Position numbers and translations under genes: made by a program | Notes under the pieces: generated by a model | What the model was told of the DNA's origin: nothing | What the model saw: the letters and a program-made list of their open reading frames with translations, nothing else | The model's database searches: none | Part shown: in pieces, positions 34,440-45,781 of the stretch | How positions within the stretch are numbered: the stretch's first letter is position 1 | Layout: each line of letters begins with the position of its first letter | NCBI GenBank assembly: GCA_032622095.1 | Contig: CP136061.1 | Coordinates: forward strand, 22,324,991 to 22,388,990 | Direction: 5' to 3' | From: Siphonodentalium dalli | Taxonomy: Eukaryota; Mollusca; Scaphopoda; Gadilida; Siphonodentaliidae | Length of the DNA: 64,000 nt

Positions 34440-34860
34440 GAATACATAGAGGAAGAAAGAGAGAGAGAGAGAGATGGAGGGAGAGAAGAGAGAGAGAGAG
34501 AGAGAGAGAGCGTGAGAGTGAGCGAGAACACAGTTACTGGACATAAAGTCCTAAAAATAAGGTTGTAATCAAATACTATAAATCGGTATCCTATTATAGT
34601 ATCACATCGGTATCCTATTGTAGTATCACATCGGTATCCTATTATAGTATCACTATACATCGGTATCCTATTATAGTATCACTATACATCGGTATCCTAT
34701 TATAGTATCACATCGGTATCCTATTATAGTATCACTATATTAGGATACCGATTTATAAAATTCGATTATAACCTTATTTTTGGGACTTTCTGTCCAGTAA
34801 CTATGGTGAGAACGAGCGAGAGAGAGAGGGAGAGAGACAGAGAGAGAGAGAGAGAACTGT
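34440..34860. mobile_element. foldback with internal tandem repeat, GA-tract ends
   Basis: Arms at about 34520-34595 and 34738-34812 (ACTGGACAKAAAGTCC, AAAAATAAGGTT, TATAAATCGGTATCCTA) are inverted copies. Between them are five to six units of ATCGGTATCCTATTATAGTA. GA microsatellites abut both outer ends (34455-34510, 34818-34855). Confidence 0.75.
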
Positions 34861-35589
34861 GGTGAGAACGAGCGAGAGATCTCGAGTGTAACAGGTGAAC
34901 TACACCGACCGTTCACATTTTCGGTCCATGAAAAACACTTCGACAATAGTTCAACTTACATGAAGAAAACATACTAAGGTGTCCAAAATTTCAATATCTC
35001 ATAATTCTGGGAAGATATCACACCCATCATACATTTAGATGTATGTATTCAAACATGCCATGTTTCGAGTTGATTTGATTCGTTTGAATGTAAACCACGG
35101 TTTGAGAACTTGACTTGCATAAGATGTGTGGTGTTTTGATTATTTACCACGCATTTCTTTCTTGTGAGATTCCCGGTTGGAAAATATCTTTTCATAGATA
35201 TATCTTCAAATATCTGTATAACAGATAAAGGTTGTATATACTTGAAACAGTTTAAAACTGTATGTTGTCATTGAATCGTAAAATTCTACCCCAATTGTTG
35301 AACGAACAAATTGAGTTTCAGTTACATGGAATCCCATGCTAATCGAATCTCAAAATGTGAACGGGATTTAAAACTATTAGTACTGGCGGCGGTCATTTTG
35401 ATCCCACAAATGATCACATGGTTGCTATACATCATACATGTGAGTAACTAATAATTAGCGTCCAGTTGGGCTGTTTATGATTTTTGTTATCTCTGCATGT
35501 TAGCACTGCCAAGTAAAAAAAAATCGTAGAAAGTGCGACTGGAGACTGAGTATTAGTTTAATAACATGTGAGTATATCAACCCAGGTAA

Positions 35590-35825
35590 CGTTATAACAA
35601 TGTCCATAATTGGTGTGTAAGTTTATCTCAACATCGAATATACCGAACTCGGGCAATTTTATGACACGTTCCCAAATTGGGAAAGTTTTTCACAATATCC
35701 CGAATATGGCAACTTGATCACTGGCAATGTCCCCAATTCAGGCACCTATATAATCCATATCTTGGGCAATTTGATCACAATGCCCTCCAACTTGGGTAAC
35801 TTTATCACAATGTCCCCAAAGGGGA
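35590..35825. repeat. degenerate ~30-35-bp minisatellite
   Basis: Diverged units of the type ACTTGGGTAACTTTATCACA followed by ATGTCCCCA. Confidence 0.65.
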
Positions 35826-36333
35826 AATTTACCCCCCACCACAGTCACGTGTCTGTCGACCACCCGTAAATAGGCGGCCGCTAATGGGTGGCAACTTTGT
35901 TGTGAAATGGTGGATGTGGTCGTAAGATAAACAAATCCTGACACGATACTGCAGACCGACCGTACACCGTGGCATCTGTCTGCACGTGGGATATGTTGCG
36001 GCATTCCAACTCATTGAGATGAAATTTGATTCTTGACATCTCAGCGCGGAGCGGAAGTTTGGCCGCCGTTAGTAAGAAACAATATAACCCTTTTCCGGTG
36101 CCCGATATGTGCTATTTCCTGTAGAATAAATCTCCTCTGTTGTAAGCCGAGTTCGAAATGAATGGCTATCAACCGCGTACACATGTTTTATATGAGGGGG
36201 TAAACGTTGACAACAGTTACTGCCATTAACACTAAATGAGTTAATATCCCAAACGAGGCTGATGCATTTCATGTAAGTCCTACATGAGTTGGGATTCCAG
36301 AATTTTTGCAGATACACGGGGTTATAAAGGAGA

Positions 36334-36530
36334 CTAACCCTTTACTAAATCGATTATCCCATGCAGTCACTTATAATAGTGAACATCGGAATGTTTTATC
36401 ATTCATTTGGAGGGATGTTCAGGTAATAAAAGCAGACGACAGTCAGACGAAAAGATAATATAACTGCATATGGATTTTTTATTAACGAGTAGTTATTAAC
36501 GAGTAGTTATTGACGAGTAGTTATCCCATA
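36334..36530 (+). mobile_element. MITE-C, partial
   Basis: Begins TAACCCTTTACTAAAT, carries GGAGGGATGTTCAGGTAATA and GCAGACGACA (36432-36441), and ends in three short AACGAGTAGTTATT units. Confidence 0.6.
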
Positions 36531-36683
36531 CTGACAATGATACACATGCACTATAGTTTTGTTTTTTGTTGTGCTCTGGTAGACAATACAGATAATGTTT
36601 GTATGGGGGTTGTTCCATGAGGTACAACTTGAGGCTGATATTCGTCTTAAATTTATGCGCCAGAGAATTGAATGCGATTACTC

Positions 36684-36782
36684 TGTACATACACCCATGA
36701 AACCAGCAACATTCTGTACACATACCCATGAAACCAGCAATATTCTGTACATACACACATGAAACCAGCAATATTCTGCATG
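36684..36782. repeat. 31-bp tandem repeat, three units
   Basis: Units ATTCTGTACATACAC followed by CCATGAAACCAGCAAT. The minus-strand frame 36496-36852 reads through them and is not a gene. Confidence 0.85.
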
Positions 36783-37564
36783 CCAGAATGTCACGCAGCG
36801 TTCTTGTGCGGGTGTATACATTTACCATCCTGTGACAGATCGCATTGTACAAATATAATACATTTCACACAAACCTCTTGTATTTAATGGTCGTCTGCTT
36901 CGCCACATACACACTATATTATACAATTTGCACTCGGCTGTGTTATCTCGACGGCTGGATATTTTGACCTATAAAGTCCCACCAACGAGGTTTACATTCC
37001 ATTTTGTCAGGGCACCTTGATCGATGGCTTCGTTTACTTGTGAAGGAGGAGAGTGTGATCACGTGACTAATATTACCTTAGTAAACAGGAAGAAGGACTT
37101 CCTGCCTTGATTAAATCAAAATTCGTTTCGTTTCTGCCGCAGGGTTTTCGTGCTTTGTATGTGTACTAGTTACGAGTCTTAACGAGAAATCAATTTAAAC
37201 CAATCTGAATGCCACTTGAACAGGAAATAGCAAATTGTAAACTAAACTAATGAGTCTGAATGCAGTATTATGTGGGTATAGTAATAAGTATAATACTATA
37301 ATTGATTGGGTGGAGCCAATAGCTCGATACATGTGTGACGTGTCCGTTCGTGTGCGCGTGTGAACAATTATAATTTCTAATCGAAATGGTCAGGGATGCA
37401 GGAGAAGGGGGCATGCGGGGGCACTTGCCCTGGCTCAGGGGAGACCATGCAGTGGGCACCCGAAAAGTGCCCACCTGATTGGGTTGCCCCTTGCCCTTTG
37501 GTGCTCCCGGCGTCCCTGGAAATGGCACTGTTATATACGATATGAATAGAACATTGATATGCCC

Positions 37565-37700
37565 CTCAACTCAGATCAAGCTTGGGAACCGGTCCCGATT
37601 TTCGCCCATATCGGGGGTTTGAACCCACGACCCCAAGCCTTACCCAGACTGCGATGATGGTATCCACGACGTCACAATCTAAGTTCTCGTGTCTTATTGA
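37565..37700 (-). mobile_element. tRNA-derived SINE head, minus strand
   Basis: The reverse complement reads GTCGTGGATA, CAGTCTGGG and a box-B-like GGGTTCAAACCC (37615-37627), as in the copy at 19830-19990. Confidence 0.65.
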
Positions 37701-39084
37701 AAAAAAAGACAATCTGACACCAGGTACAAACGTGAAAAAATATATACATGAGTCCTACGTGTAAATTAATAGCCAGAAATTGGCATTGATGAATTGTGTA
37801 TCAATCAGTCAATCAAGTTTGTCATCAATATACTTTAAAACAAGTCTTTAATTCACAACATGATCATCCATGCGAGGCGTGTGGTTGACAGACCAGCTTG
37901 TTCTCCCAAAATTCAGCACGTTATCGGCTGATAATAGGAAGGAGTTTAGGTTCATAATCGCCTCATTTTGAATCCGCTGAAAATGGGAGTGTTTAGTCAC
38001 ATTATCGACTCATAATAACTTGTTATAAGTTCATTATGTGCGGACAATAACACGAATAAATCAACCCACGGCGTATAACAGGTGTGTATAACAATGTGGT
38101 TTCACTGTGGCCCGCGTCATTAAACGGAATAACGGATATAAGTCCACTATCGTTTTATTTTAGAATGAAAGAATCCATATAGGAATATTATAGGTCGATT
38201 ATGAACCTATTCACGCGAGGATATCAATTTGTTGGACAGACTGGTTCAAACAGAGTTTTAGCCGCCAGCCGACATCACAAAAATGACGCGCGCGGTGTAG
38301 ACGAATGCTGAAAGTGAAATATGACTTTATTAATTATTACTTGTGGTTACTTATGCTTTTGGTGCACTTTTGGATTCGTGGGTTGCCCATGACTGTTACC
38401 CTTCTGTTGTTCTAGATATATATAATTTAGTGATATACCTGTTTGTGATTTATTGCATGTTTGAGGATTGTCAGTTTGCATGACCTGCTGTCACCTGCAT
38501 GCATTTCAGCTTTGATATTCAGCCTAACTGCTTGATCTGCCCAGCCTGTTTTAAAATGGTTTATTGGTTCGGCATATACTACCACATTTTGTATTGTGCG
38601 CAGAAGATTAGTTTGAAGTAATCTCCACATACATGGTCAATGTCAACTACACATAATATACGAGGTCACTCAGCGATTCACCTTATGACCCCATTGTCCC
38701 GTGAATCGTACATCCATGTGGTGTTAAATTATTTTGTTTACCAATAAGTATTTTGATGCTTCATTGATTGTATGGCTCGCGTTTGACAGCATGGGGCTCA
38801 GACAGAAAATTAATTACTTCAAGGAAACGTCTGTTAAAAATGAAGCATAGCGGAACCATTCATTGACTGGCGGTGAATGAATGAATGAATGAATGCACCA
38901 CGTGACACATTGTATGCTCGGCGTGAATATTCAATGAGGTACACTAAGGGCGCGTTCGAAAACAATATTAATGACGAGGGGCATTGTGGGTGTGCTTCAT
39001 AACCAGGATTTGTAATGACGGCTTTCGTTGATATGAATCCGGACCATTGATAGTACACTTGAGAAGATCATTTGAAATTTGAGT

Positions 39085-39186
39085 CACGAACGAATTACTT
39101 GATAAACAACACGAGACAATGGTTAGATTTATAAGCTGTAATTACTTGATAAACAATACGAGACAGTGGTTAGATTTATAAGCTGT
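39085..39186. repeat. about 50-bp direct repeat, two units
   Basis: AATTACTTGATAAACAA ... GGTTAGATTTATAAGCTGTA occurs twice in a row. Confidence 0.85.
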
Positions 39187-39359
39187 AACTATCACTCTTC
39201 ACCTGTCAAACCGACCCTCAATAGTTTTTAAATAGCTTATCTTGAAATTAATTAGAACCTGACTGTACATGTACCTTCCGGTGAACATTTGTTAGAATAT
39301 CGTCTTTTCAGGCTCTGCATTAAACCAAGTATCTTCAACTTCACCTGTCTTGTATAAGA

Positions 39360-39920
39360 TTTTACCTGGTAATGCAGGGGGGGGGGGGGGGGGGGGGGTG
39401 GTGGTCGGAAAATTTTTCAGGCACGTATGGAATTTTTTCCCTTTCGATAATTTTTTGTACCCATCCACCCCCATCGCCAAATATTTTTCCGTTTACGGCA
39501 GTTTTTTCCGACCATTTTTTTTTACACCCACCCCCCCTTTTAACACTAAAACAGAGATTTGCGGGGGGAAATTCACTGTAAACAGCTGTATATGAATTTC
39601 TGTGCATACTATTTATCATGGATGTTAACATGGACATGTAAATAGGAATGAGTCATTTTGAGGTCATTCGGCCAAAGAAACATGGCTGCCAGCGGCCATC
39701 TTGGATTTCAAAATTTGCAACAAAATACAACACGATAACTGCCTGCAGTCAGTTTACCAGTTATAATTACATTATTTCTCTCATTCAAAGTGGTTTTGAA
39801 GCCCAACTCATTGCCAAAACACTAAAAAAACAAGCAGAATATTTTTTTTTGGTTGCGGAAAAAATTGCTTGTTGGTGGCTTTGAACACCCACCCACCAAT
39901 TTTTTTTTCACCCCCCCCCC
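39360..39920. other. G- and C-homopolymer region
   Basis: A run of more than 20 G near 39378-39400 is answered by CACCCCCC-type tracts at about 39525 and 39908. Glycine/proline-rich frames here are artefacts of these tracts. Confidence 0.7.
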
Positions 39921-39995
39921 TGGGTAATGTGGGCAGAGCTGAAAAAAATAATTTTTCTGAGTGAACGTCCACACTGAACTAAATTTAGTTTACAT

Positions 39996-40190
39996 GTACC
40001 GGGTATATCCATCTATCTACATCTACTTTATACTCCATCGTACATGTATATCCATCTATCTACATCTACTTTATACTCCATCGCTCTCAATGTGTTTACA
40101 TGTATATCCATCTATCTACATCTACTTTATACTCCATCGTACATGTATATCCATCTATCTACATCTACGTTATACTCCATCGCTCTCAAT
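39996..40190. repeat. ATCTACATCTACTTTATACT tandem repeat
   Basis: Four units of about 40-60 bp built on TATATCCATCTATCTACATC and ACTCCATCG. It sits at the tail end of the SINE that follows, so it probably grew from the SINE tail. Confidence 0.85.
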
Positions 40191-40497
40191 GTGCTGAGGA
40201 TTATGTAGACGCCCAGGTGCTACCACGGCCGAGTAACTTTATAACCCTGTGGTGACTCCAGTAGCGTTCTTTAACGTGCACACACCGAGGCGTGTATACG
40301 GGTCAGCCATTAATGTCTGCACCAGATCGGACAGCGTACTGCACCCACGACAACATACCCGGACAAGTGTTGTAATGTGGGGGGGGGGTGAAGTCGGCAT
40401 TTTGCATTCGGATCTTTATTCAGTAAACTCGAATGAGACTTTTCAGCCTGACAAACTTGGTATCTGACCGAGTTCTGATTTTTGTCAGAATACCTTG
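40190..40497 (-). mobile_element. SINE, tail and body part (split by LINE)
   Basis: Matches 3790-4106 of the intact SINE copy up to GTCAGAATACCTTGA. The head resumes at 42495 after the LINE. Confidence 0.82.
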
Positions 40498-42494
40498 AAA
40501 ATCATTGGATCTTGGTAAGTTTCCAATGACCTGGAAAAAGGCAAACGTCATCCCTATCTTCAAAAAAGGCGACCCAGCCGATTCCGCAAATTACCGTCCA
40601 ATATCTCTCCTTCCGACATTAGGCAAAATCTTCGAAAAAGTGGTCATACAACATATTATGACATACTTCACGGAAAATAATTTGTTATATAATCACCAGT
40701 CTGGCTTCCTCCCTGGCCATAGTACAACATACCAGTTAATAGAACTATATCACAACCTGTGCCATAGTCTCGACAACAGCCTCTATACAAGTGCAGTATT
40801 TTTTGATATATCAAAGGCATTCGAGAGAGTATGGCACAGGGGGCTGCTATATAAATTGGAACAATATGGAGTCTCTGGAAATCTCTTAGAATGGCTAAAA
40901 GATTATCTGTTCAATCGCAAACAAAGGGTCTTAGTGAACAACTCCTTCTCAAATTTTGAAGTTATCCCAGCGGGTGTCCCTCAAGGCTCAATTATTGGCC
41001 CTTTCCTATTTTTAGTTTACATAAACGACCTCCCTGATCACATTAATGCAACCACAAGAATGTACGCGGACGATACTTGCCTTATGACTACCCATTATGA
41101 CATCGATATCCTAACCAAGAACATGAACGATGACCTTGAAAGAGTCGCAGACTGGGCAAATAAATGGCTAGTTAAATTTAACCCAACGAAAACTAGGGCA
41201 ATTTCCTTTTCCCTTACAAATAACAACGTGACCCCGAATTTAAAATTCGAACAAGAAAATGTATTATTTACAAACTCACACAAACATCTTGGACTTGAAA
41301 TACAATCGAATCTAAACTGGAACACTCATATAAATACAATAGCAAACAAAGCAACATCTCGTCTCTCACAATTAAGAAGACTGAAGTACGACCTAGACCG
41401 AAAGTCGCTTGAAAAAATATACACAGCATATATATTACCAATTATAGACTATGCCGATGTAGTGTGGGGCACAGCAACAGATTACTTATTAAAAAAGTTC
41501 GATGACATACACAAGGATGCTGCAAGAATAGTAACAGGATTAACGCGTTCCGTAGATATAAATCGCTTGTTTGACGAAGTAGGATGGTCAAGGCTTGAAA
41601 TTCGACGAGAACTCCACGAGTTGCACACCATGTTTAAAATAATAAACAACCAAGTCCCCAATTACCTTACCCTCATGTTGCCACCCCGATCAAGACAAGT
41701 TGCCAGTAATCGATATGATATGCGCGAACCTGACAAATTCTATTCATACCGTTCGCATACAGAACATTTCAGAAACTCTTATTTACCTAAAAGTACGTTA
41801 TCCTGGAATAAACTACCAAAGCCTATTACAAATGTAAGTACTCTTCCTGAATTTAAGATGAATTTGAAATTAATTGACCCGCCCACGAAACCTCCCCAAT
41901 TCTTTATTAATGGCCCAAGAAAACTAAGCATTTTACACTGCAGAATTCGCAACTATTGTAGTGAATTAAAATCAGATATGTGCAACAATTTTATCTCTGA
42001 TACCTCTAGATGCACATGTGGATACGAAGTCGAAGATGCCTTTCATTATTTCTTTGAGTGCCCCCTGTATGCTACCGAAAGATGCGAACTCTTCAATAAG
42101 ATTGCAGCCCACCAATTTATAATATCTAACATTTCCTCCTTACTCACAGGGATATCATCAGAATCGAATCGACGCAATGAAATTCTTTTCCATTTTGTTT
42201 ATTCATACATTTCATCAACGAAACGTTTTAATTAGGCCCCCTCCGCTAACAAATATAGGCGAGATCCTCCTTTGCGTTACAAATGTTGACTACCTCAGCT
42301 GAAATTTCAAAAGCAGGATAGGACTGACAGCAATCACAACCACACCATACATCACCCTGTATATATGTTATGTTCGTCATCTACTTTGTATTTGTTAAAA
42401 TGTATATGGGAGAGGGGCGGACTTAAGTTGTTAAAACTTGTGCCCCGATCCCTTGTGTAATATTATATTACAATAAAATATGTTTAAACAAACA
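40498..42494 (+). mobile_element. 5'-truncated LINE (CR1/Jockey-like) inserted in a SINE
   Basis: The left boundary is set where the SINE match ends (CCTTGA at 40493-40498) and the right boundary where it resumes (GATCCCCGGTCC from 42495). Comparison with the uninterrupted SINE (4101-4120) suggests about 9 bp of target was lost and no clear target duplication is seen. The element has the 3' part of ORF2 and a 3' UTR with a hairpin and the tail ATTACAATAAAATATGTTTA. Confidence 0.85.
40505..42235 (+). CDS. LINE reverse transcriptase, 5'-truncated but open to its stop
   Basis: Open for 576 codons. There is no real start: the frame opens directly after an in-frame TGA at 40496-40498 contributed at the SINE junction, and the first codon counted is TTG, so endonuclease and RT fingers are missing. 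Reverse transcriptase motifs are in order: NYRPISLLP (29-37), FDISKAF (100-106, Asp101), GVPQGSIIGP (157-166) and YADD (187-190), so all three catalytic aspartates remain. The C-terminus has a Cys/His cluster C503-x-C505-x8-H514-x4-C519 typical of CR1/Jockey-group LINEs. RT copies element RNA at the nicked target (family knowledge). The uninterrupted frame over 1.7 kb points to recent insertion; this copy itself cannot move. Confidence 0.9.
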   Translation: MDLGKFPMTWKKANVIPIFKKGDPADSANYRPISLLPTLGKIFEKVVIQHIMTYFTENNLLYNHQSGFLPGHSTTYQLIELYHNLCHSLDNSLYTSAVFFDISKAFERVWHRGLLYKLEQYGVSGNLLEWLKDYLFNRKQRVLVNNSFSNFEVIPAGVPQGSIIGPFLFLVYINDLPDHINATTRMYADDTCLMTTHYDIDILTKNMNDDLERVADWANKWLVKFNPTKTRAISFSLTNNNVTPNLKFEQENVLFTNSHKHLGLEIQSNLNWNTHINTIANKATSRLSQLRRLKYDLDRKSLEKIYTAYILPIIDYADVVWGTATDYLLKKFDDIHKDAARIVTGLTRSVDINRLFDEVGWSRLEIRRELHELHTMFKIINNQVPNYLTLMLPPRSRQVASNRYDMREPDKFYSYRSHTEHFRNSYLPKSTLSWNKLPKPITNVSTLPEFKMNLKLIDPPTKPPQFFINGPRKLSILHCRIRNYCSELKSDMCNNFISDTSRCTCGYEVEDAFHYFFECPLYATERCELFNKIAAHQFIISNISSLLTGISSESNRRNEILFHFVYSYISSTKRFN

Positions 42495-42547
42495 GATCCC
42501 CGGTCCGATAGCACGAGAGACCAGTACGCTACCTCTCGGCTACCGAC
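42495..42547 (-). mobile_element. SINE head (split by LINE)
   Basis: GATCCCCGGTCC to CTCTCGGCTACCGAC, the tRNA-like head of the SINE whose body lies at 40190-40497. Confidence 0.8.
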
Positions 42548-42604
42548 ACATATCTCTTGTGGGACATATGTGATTGATTCATCCTTACCTGATTATTATA
42601 AATC

Positions 42605-42800
42605 ATTTATATACTGAATGGGTTCTCCAATCAGTTAAACAAATACATTTTAATGGCCTATTATTCATGGTAATGGAACTTTTGTATTCTATTCTAAATA
42701 AATTCTGCCATTCAGCTAATAAAGTAAACATTGCAAGGGTCTAAACTTCATCTGGATTGATATTTATTTATAATAAAAGCAGACGACATCGTATGTTATC
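42605..42800 (+). mobile_element. MITE-C, diverged
   Basis: ATACTGAATGGGTTCTCCAATCAGTT is related to the MITE-C 5' end. GCAGACGACA lies at 42779-42788 after TAATAAAA, as in the other copies. Confidence 0.5.
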
Positions 42801-43080
42801 AATATACAGTCTTATAGCTCACGAAGAATGATAATTTGTGTGATTTGAATGGGACTGATCATTTATACTTTATCTATGTTATAGCCCATATAATATGGTT
42901 GTTCCCGGTGATATCGCGGCGTGCATTTAGTCACCCTGTGACAGACACATCTGAGCCCAAAGAATATTCGCGACTTGTCGAAGTTGCACGAGCGAGAAAT
43001 CTTAATCGCAATCCGAATAAACGCGACTATAAAACCTTCCCATCCCAGCGCGAAAATATCCCGTGAAATACTGATACATA

Positions 43081-43733
43081 GAGGATCTCACATGAGTTAC
43101 TAATTTATACGGAATTTATCAACCGAGTTCACTAAATTCGATTTGAGCCGAGGTTTACCGAGGCTCAAATAGAATTTAGTGGACGAGGTTGATAAATTAC
43201 GTATAAAATAGGAAGAGTGTGAGATACTTTTTATCACATGATCAAATAAACGCGAAGCAATGCGAAATATCCATCGAAAACAACGATAAAAAACGCAGCG
43301 ATCGCAAGTCATGCATTTGAAGAACGATGTGACGTCATCGCACGCGCTGATATTAAACGTGTCTCTTATCGATAATTATGAAACCGCTTTTATGGCCAAA
43401 TTATGTGATAATTTTATTTATCACATGATTAGCACTATATTCCGATGTAATATTCGAGCGTAATAGACACGTGTAATATCGTCGCGTGCAATGACGTCAC
43501 GCTGCTCTTTGGGACAATGATCGCTGGCTGCAGTTAATTGTTGTTTTCGATACAATTTTAGCGATTATATGATCATGTGATAAAAAGTATCTCAAACTCG
43601 TTCTATTGTATACGTAATTTATCAACCTCGTCCACTAAATTCTATTTGAGCCTCGGTAAACCTCGGCTCAAATTGAATTTAGTGAACTCGGTTGATAAAA
43701 TCCGTATAAAATAGTAACTCATGTGAGATCCTC
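43081..43733. mobile_element. long foldback element, about 180-bp arms
   Basis: The left arm (43081-43260) starts GAGGATCTCACATGAGTTAC and is inverted in the right arm (43556-43733). Each arm itself contains a smaller palindrome TTTGAGCCGAGG ... CCTCGGCTCAAA. TA lies immediately outside both ends (43079-43080, 43734-43735). A diverged relative is at 52918-53355. Confidence 0.82.
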
Positions 43734-43788
43734 TATTTATTATATGCTTGCCTATAAAATAGCGAAAAATTACCGAAACGTAAATGGT

Positions 43789-43913
43789 CGTACATGTATG
43801 TTTAATGGTCGTACATGTATGTTTAATGGTCGTACATGTATGTTTAATGGTCGTACATGTATGTTTAATGGTCATACATGTATGTTTAATGGTCGTACAT
43901 GTATGTTTCTCTA
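43789..43913. repeat. 21-bp tandem repeat, six units
   Basis: GGTCGTACATGTATGTTTAAT repeated; one unit has CATAC instead of CGTAC. Being 21 bp, it keeps both strands open, which explains the repetitive small frames. Confidence 0.95.
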
Positions 43914-44494
43914 ATTAGAAGCTACACAGTGAAATACTTTTTTTGTTATTTCATTATAACTTTTTGTTATTCCAATTTATATGTTGCTTGCCGAATGACG
44001 TCATCACTTGAAAGCGATTTGCTACCTATAAACTAATCGGTGTCAGAATGTTGGGTCAACTATGTGTTGCTTTCCGCGTATTAATTGTTAATTTGTTGTG
44101 CTATTAAAAATGAAAATGCTGCATAATTCAGCAACTTTAAGCATTATATAATAAGGCGCATATAATAATAAGTTATCTGTCGTCTGCTTGTGTTTCCTGA
44201 AACCCCCATCAGAGACATATCCAGGTCTTATTTCATACATGTTATGGGTATGGGCGCCCAAATTCGTACGCCCAAATTAACTCTCGGATAACAACTGAAA
44301 CTGTGAAGTTATAAATATCATTAATTGTGTATACCGGTTGTTGATCAATATCCATGGGAATTCATTCACTCATTTTGAGACAAGTAGGAACCACACTTAT
44401 GTGGCATTGAGAAATATTGATACCCCATAATTTATTTCGGGACATCCTTGGCCCAGAACAGGTGTCCTCAAAATATTCATGGACATGCCCCTGC

Positions 44495-44575
44495 CCCTTC
44501 AAATGAATAATAAACCATTCCAATATATACTTTTATAACTGAGGGGGAAAATCCATTAATTATATAAAGGGTTAA
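44495..44575 (-). mobile_element. MITE-C fragment, minus
   Basis: GAATAATAAACCATTCCAATATA ... ATATAAAGGG then TTAA at 44572-44575. Confidence 0.6.
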
Positions 44576-45009
44576 ACAAAAAACTGTTCTGCGTGTAAAA
44601 CATTCTATTGGGTCGAGTACCATTGGATAGCATTGATCAGAGCCGGTGGATTCAGTACACACGCTATACGTGACAGGATGTGAGTTGGCTGGGGGTAGAA
44701 CAAACACCATAGAATGTTATAGTTACCGCGCGGGTTCGTTTGGTCTTTTATCGATCTACTAGGAATGAAAAATAATTACAAGCAGTCGACGTCTACAGGG
44801 TGTCCAGCTGCACGGAGTGAGTCAACAGCACTCGGAGCTTAACAAACTCACTGGCGGTCACTGCACTGTGTCTATAGGACGAGAACCGGAGCAGTGCAGT
44901 GCAGTGCAGTGCTTATCAAACTCACTGGCGGTCACTGAATGAACTGTGTTATAAAACGAGAACCGAAAATTGACCGAAACGTGTTACTTATCAACACATT
45001 TGGCCTTAT

Positions 45010-45215
45010 TATTATCAACACAAAGCTTCTTGATTTTAGAGTTATCCATCTTCATCCGCAATTTGGTCCGAGATCGTCGGCTCGTCGTCTTTTTACTGGG
45101 CCACGATATATAATAACTCTGAGCTTTGGTTGGTGGGTTCATCGACTCGAATCAAATACTTTTTACCCCCGAAACCAAACAAATAGTAATTGAGGGGCGC
45201 TTAATCGGGTTATGC
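45010..45215. mobile_element. MITE-F, diverged
   Basis: CTCTGAGCTTTG ... GGGTTCATCGACTCGAATCAAA and TTTTTACCCCCGAAACCAAA ... GGGGCGCTTAATCGG correspond to 63200-63300. Confidence 0.6.
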
Positions 45216-45227
45216 ATCTTCAATCTC

Positions 45228-45394
45228 TATGGCATGCACTCAACTTATATGGTGTGTTTAATCACGTGACATGCACTCAACTTATAAGGTGTATTTAATC
45301 ACGTGATATGCACTCAACTTATAACGTGTTCACTTGACACCTCCCCCTTAATCACGTGACATGCACTCAACTTATAATGCGTATTTTCTTACAG
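45228..45394 (+). repeat. tandem repeat with CACGTG boxes flush to exon 2
   Basis: Four starts of ATGCACTCAACTTATAA with linkers TTTAATCACGTGA. CACGTG occurs at 45263-45268, 45300-45305 and 45353-45358. The last unit runs straight into GTATTTTCTTACAG, the 3' splice site of exon 2. CACGTG is a bHLH E-box consensus (known); a role here is unproven. Confidence 0.85.
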
Positions 45395-45781
45395 GGGGAT
45401 TCTCGACATTTCAAGAACGATTCCCAGAATTCTGTGAGAATCACGAGGATATCGAGAACACGATACTTGGACTGTGTAATCTGAAGATTGGAGAGGATTC
45501 CGCCTACGGAACGAGTGATAGCGACGATTCGGACGGAACACCGTCACATTTATCTCCCTTCCCCGTCGAAGTCTTGCCTAAACTCTACCTGGGAAACGCC
45601 AAGAATTCAGCGGACTTGAGTCAGCTGAAGAAATATGGGATAAAATACATTCTCAATGTTACACCCAATGTGCCAAACATGTTCGAAGAAGATGACTCTA
45701 TTAAGTACATGCAGATACCGATCAGTGATCATTGGTCTCAAAATCTTGCCGTCTTCTTTCCAAAGGCCATCGATTTCATCG
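45395..45781 (+). CDS. DUSP6: MAP kinase phosphatase, coding exon 2
   Basis: Encodes codon 130 (split) to the first base of codon 259. It completes the rhodanese domain (GGFSTFQERFPEFC), then carries a leucine-rich segment ILGLCNLKI (153-161) in the position of the MKP-3 nuclear export signal. An acidic linker with possible proline-directed sites (T178-P, S183-P) follows. The phosphatase domain starts at FPVEVLPKLYLG (185-196); YGIKYILNVTPN and IPISDHWSQNL follow, where D241 is the expected general acid. The exon is bounded by TTTTCTTACAG and G|GTATGT, both phase 1. The open frame before 45395 (ATG at 45361) lies in the intron repeat and is not a start. Boundaries match the joins expected for the DUSP6 group. 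Confidence 0.93.

Larger units (their letters stand above)
32429..45394 (+). other. intron 1 of the phosphatase gene (12,966 bp)
   Basis: Starts GTGAGT and ends TTTTCTTACAG. It contains a LINE 3' tail, a truncated MITE-D, foldback elements, two SINEs, a LINE with an open reverse transcriptase frame, MITE-C copies and a tandem repeat against the acceptor. The stretches 33950-34440, 34860-35590, 35826-36333, 36783-37564, 37701-39360 and 44188-45010 hold no feature I recognise beyond short repeats. Confidence 0.88.

Noticed and set aside
45361-45394. ATG-initiated frame leading into exon 2
   Set aside because: It lies in the intronic tandem repeat, before a consensus acceptor; exon 1 joins in phase at 45395.
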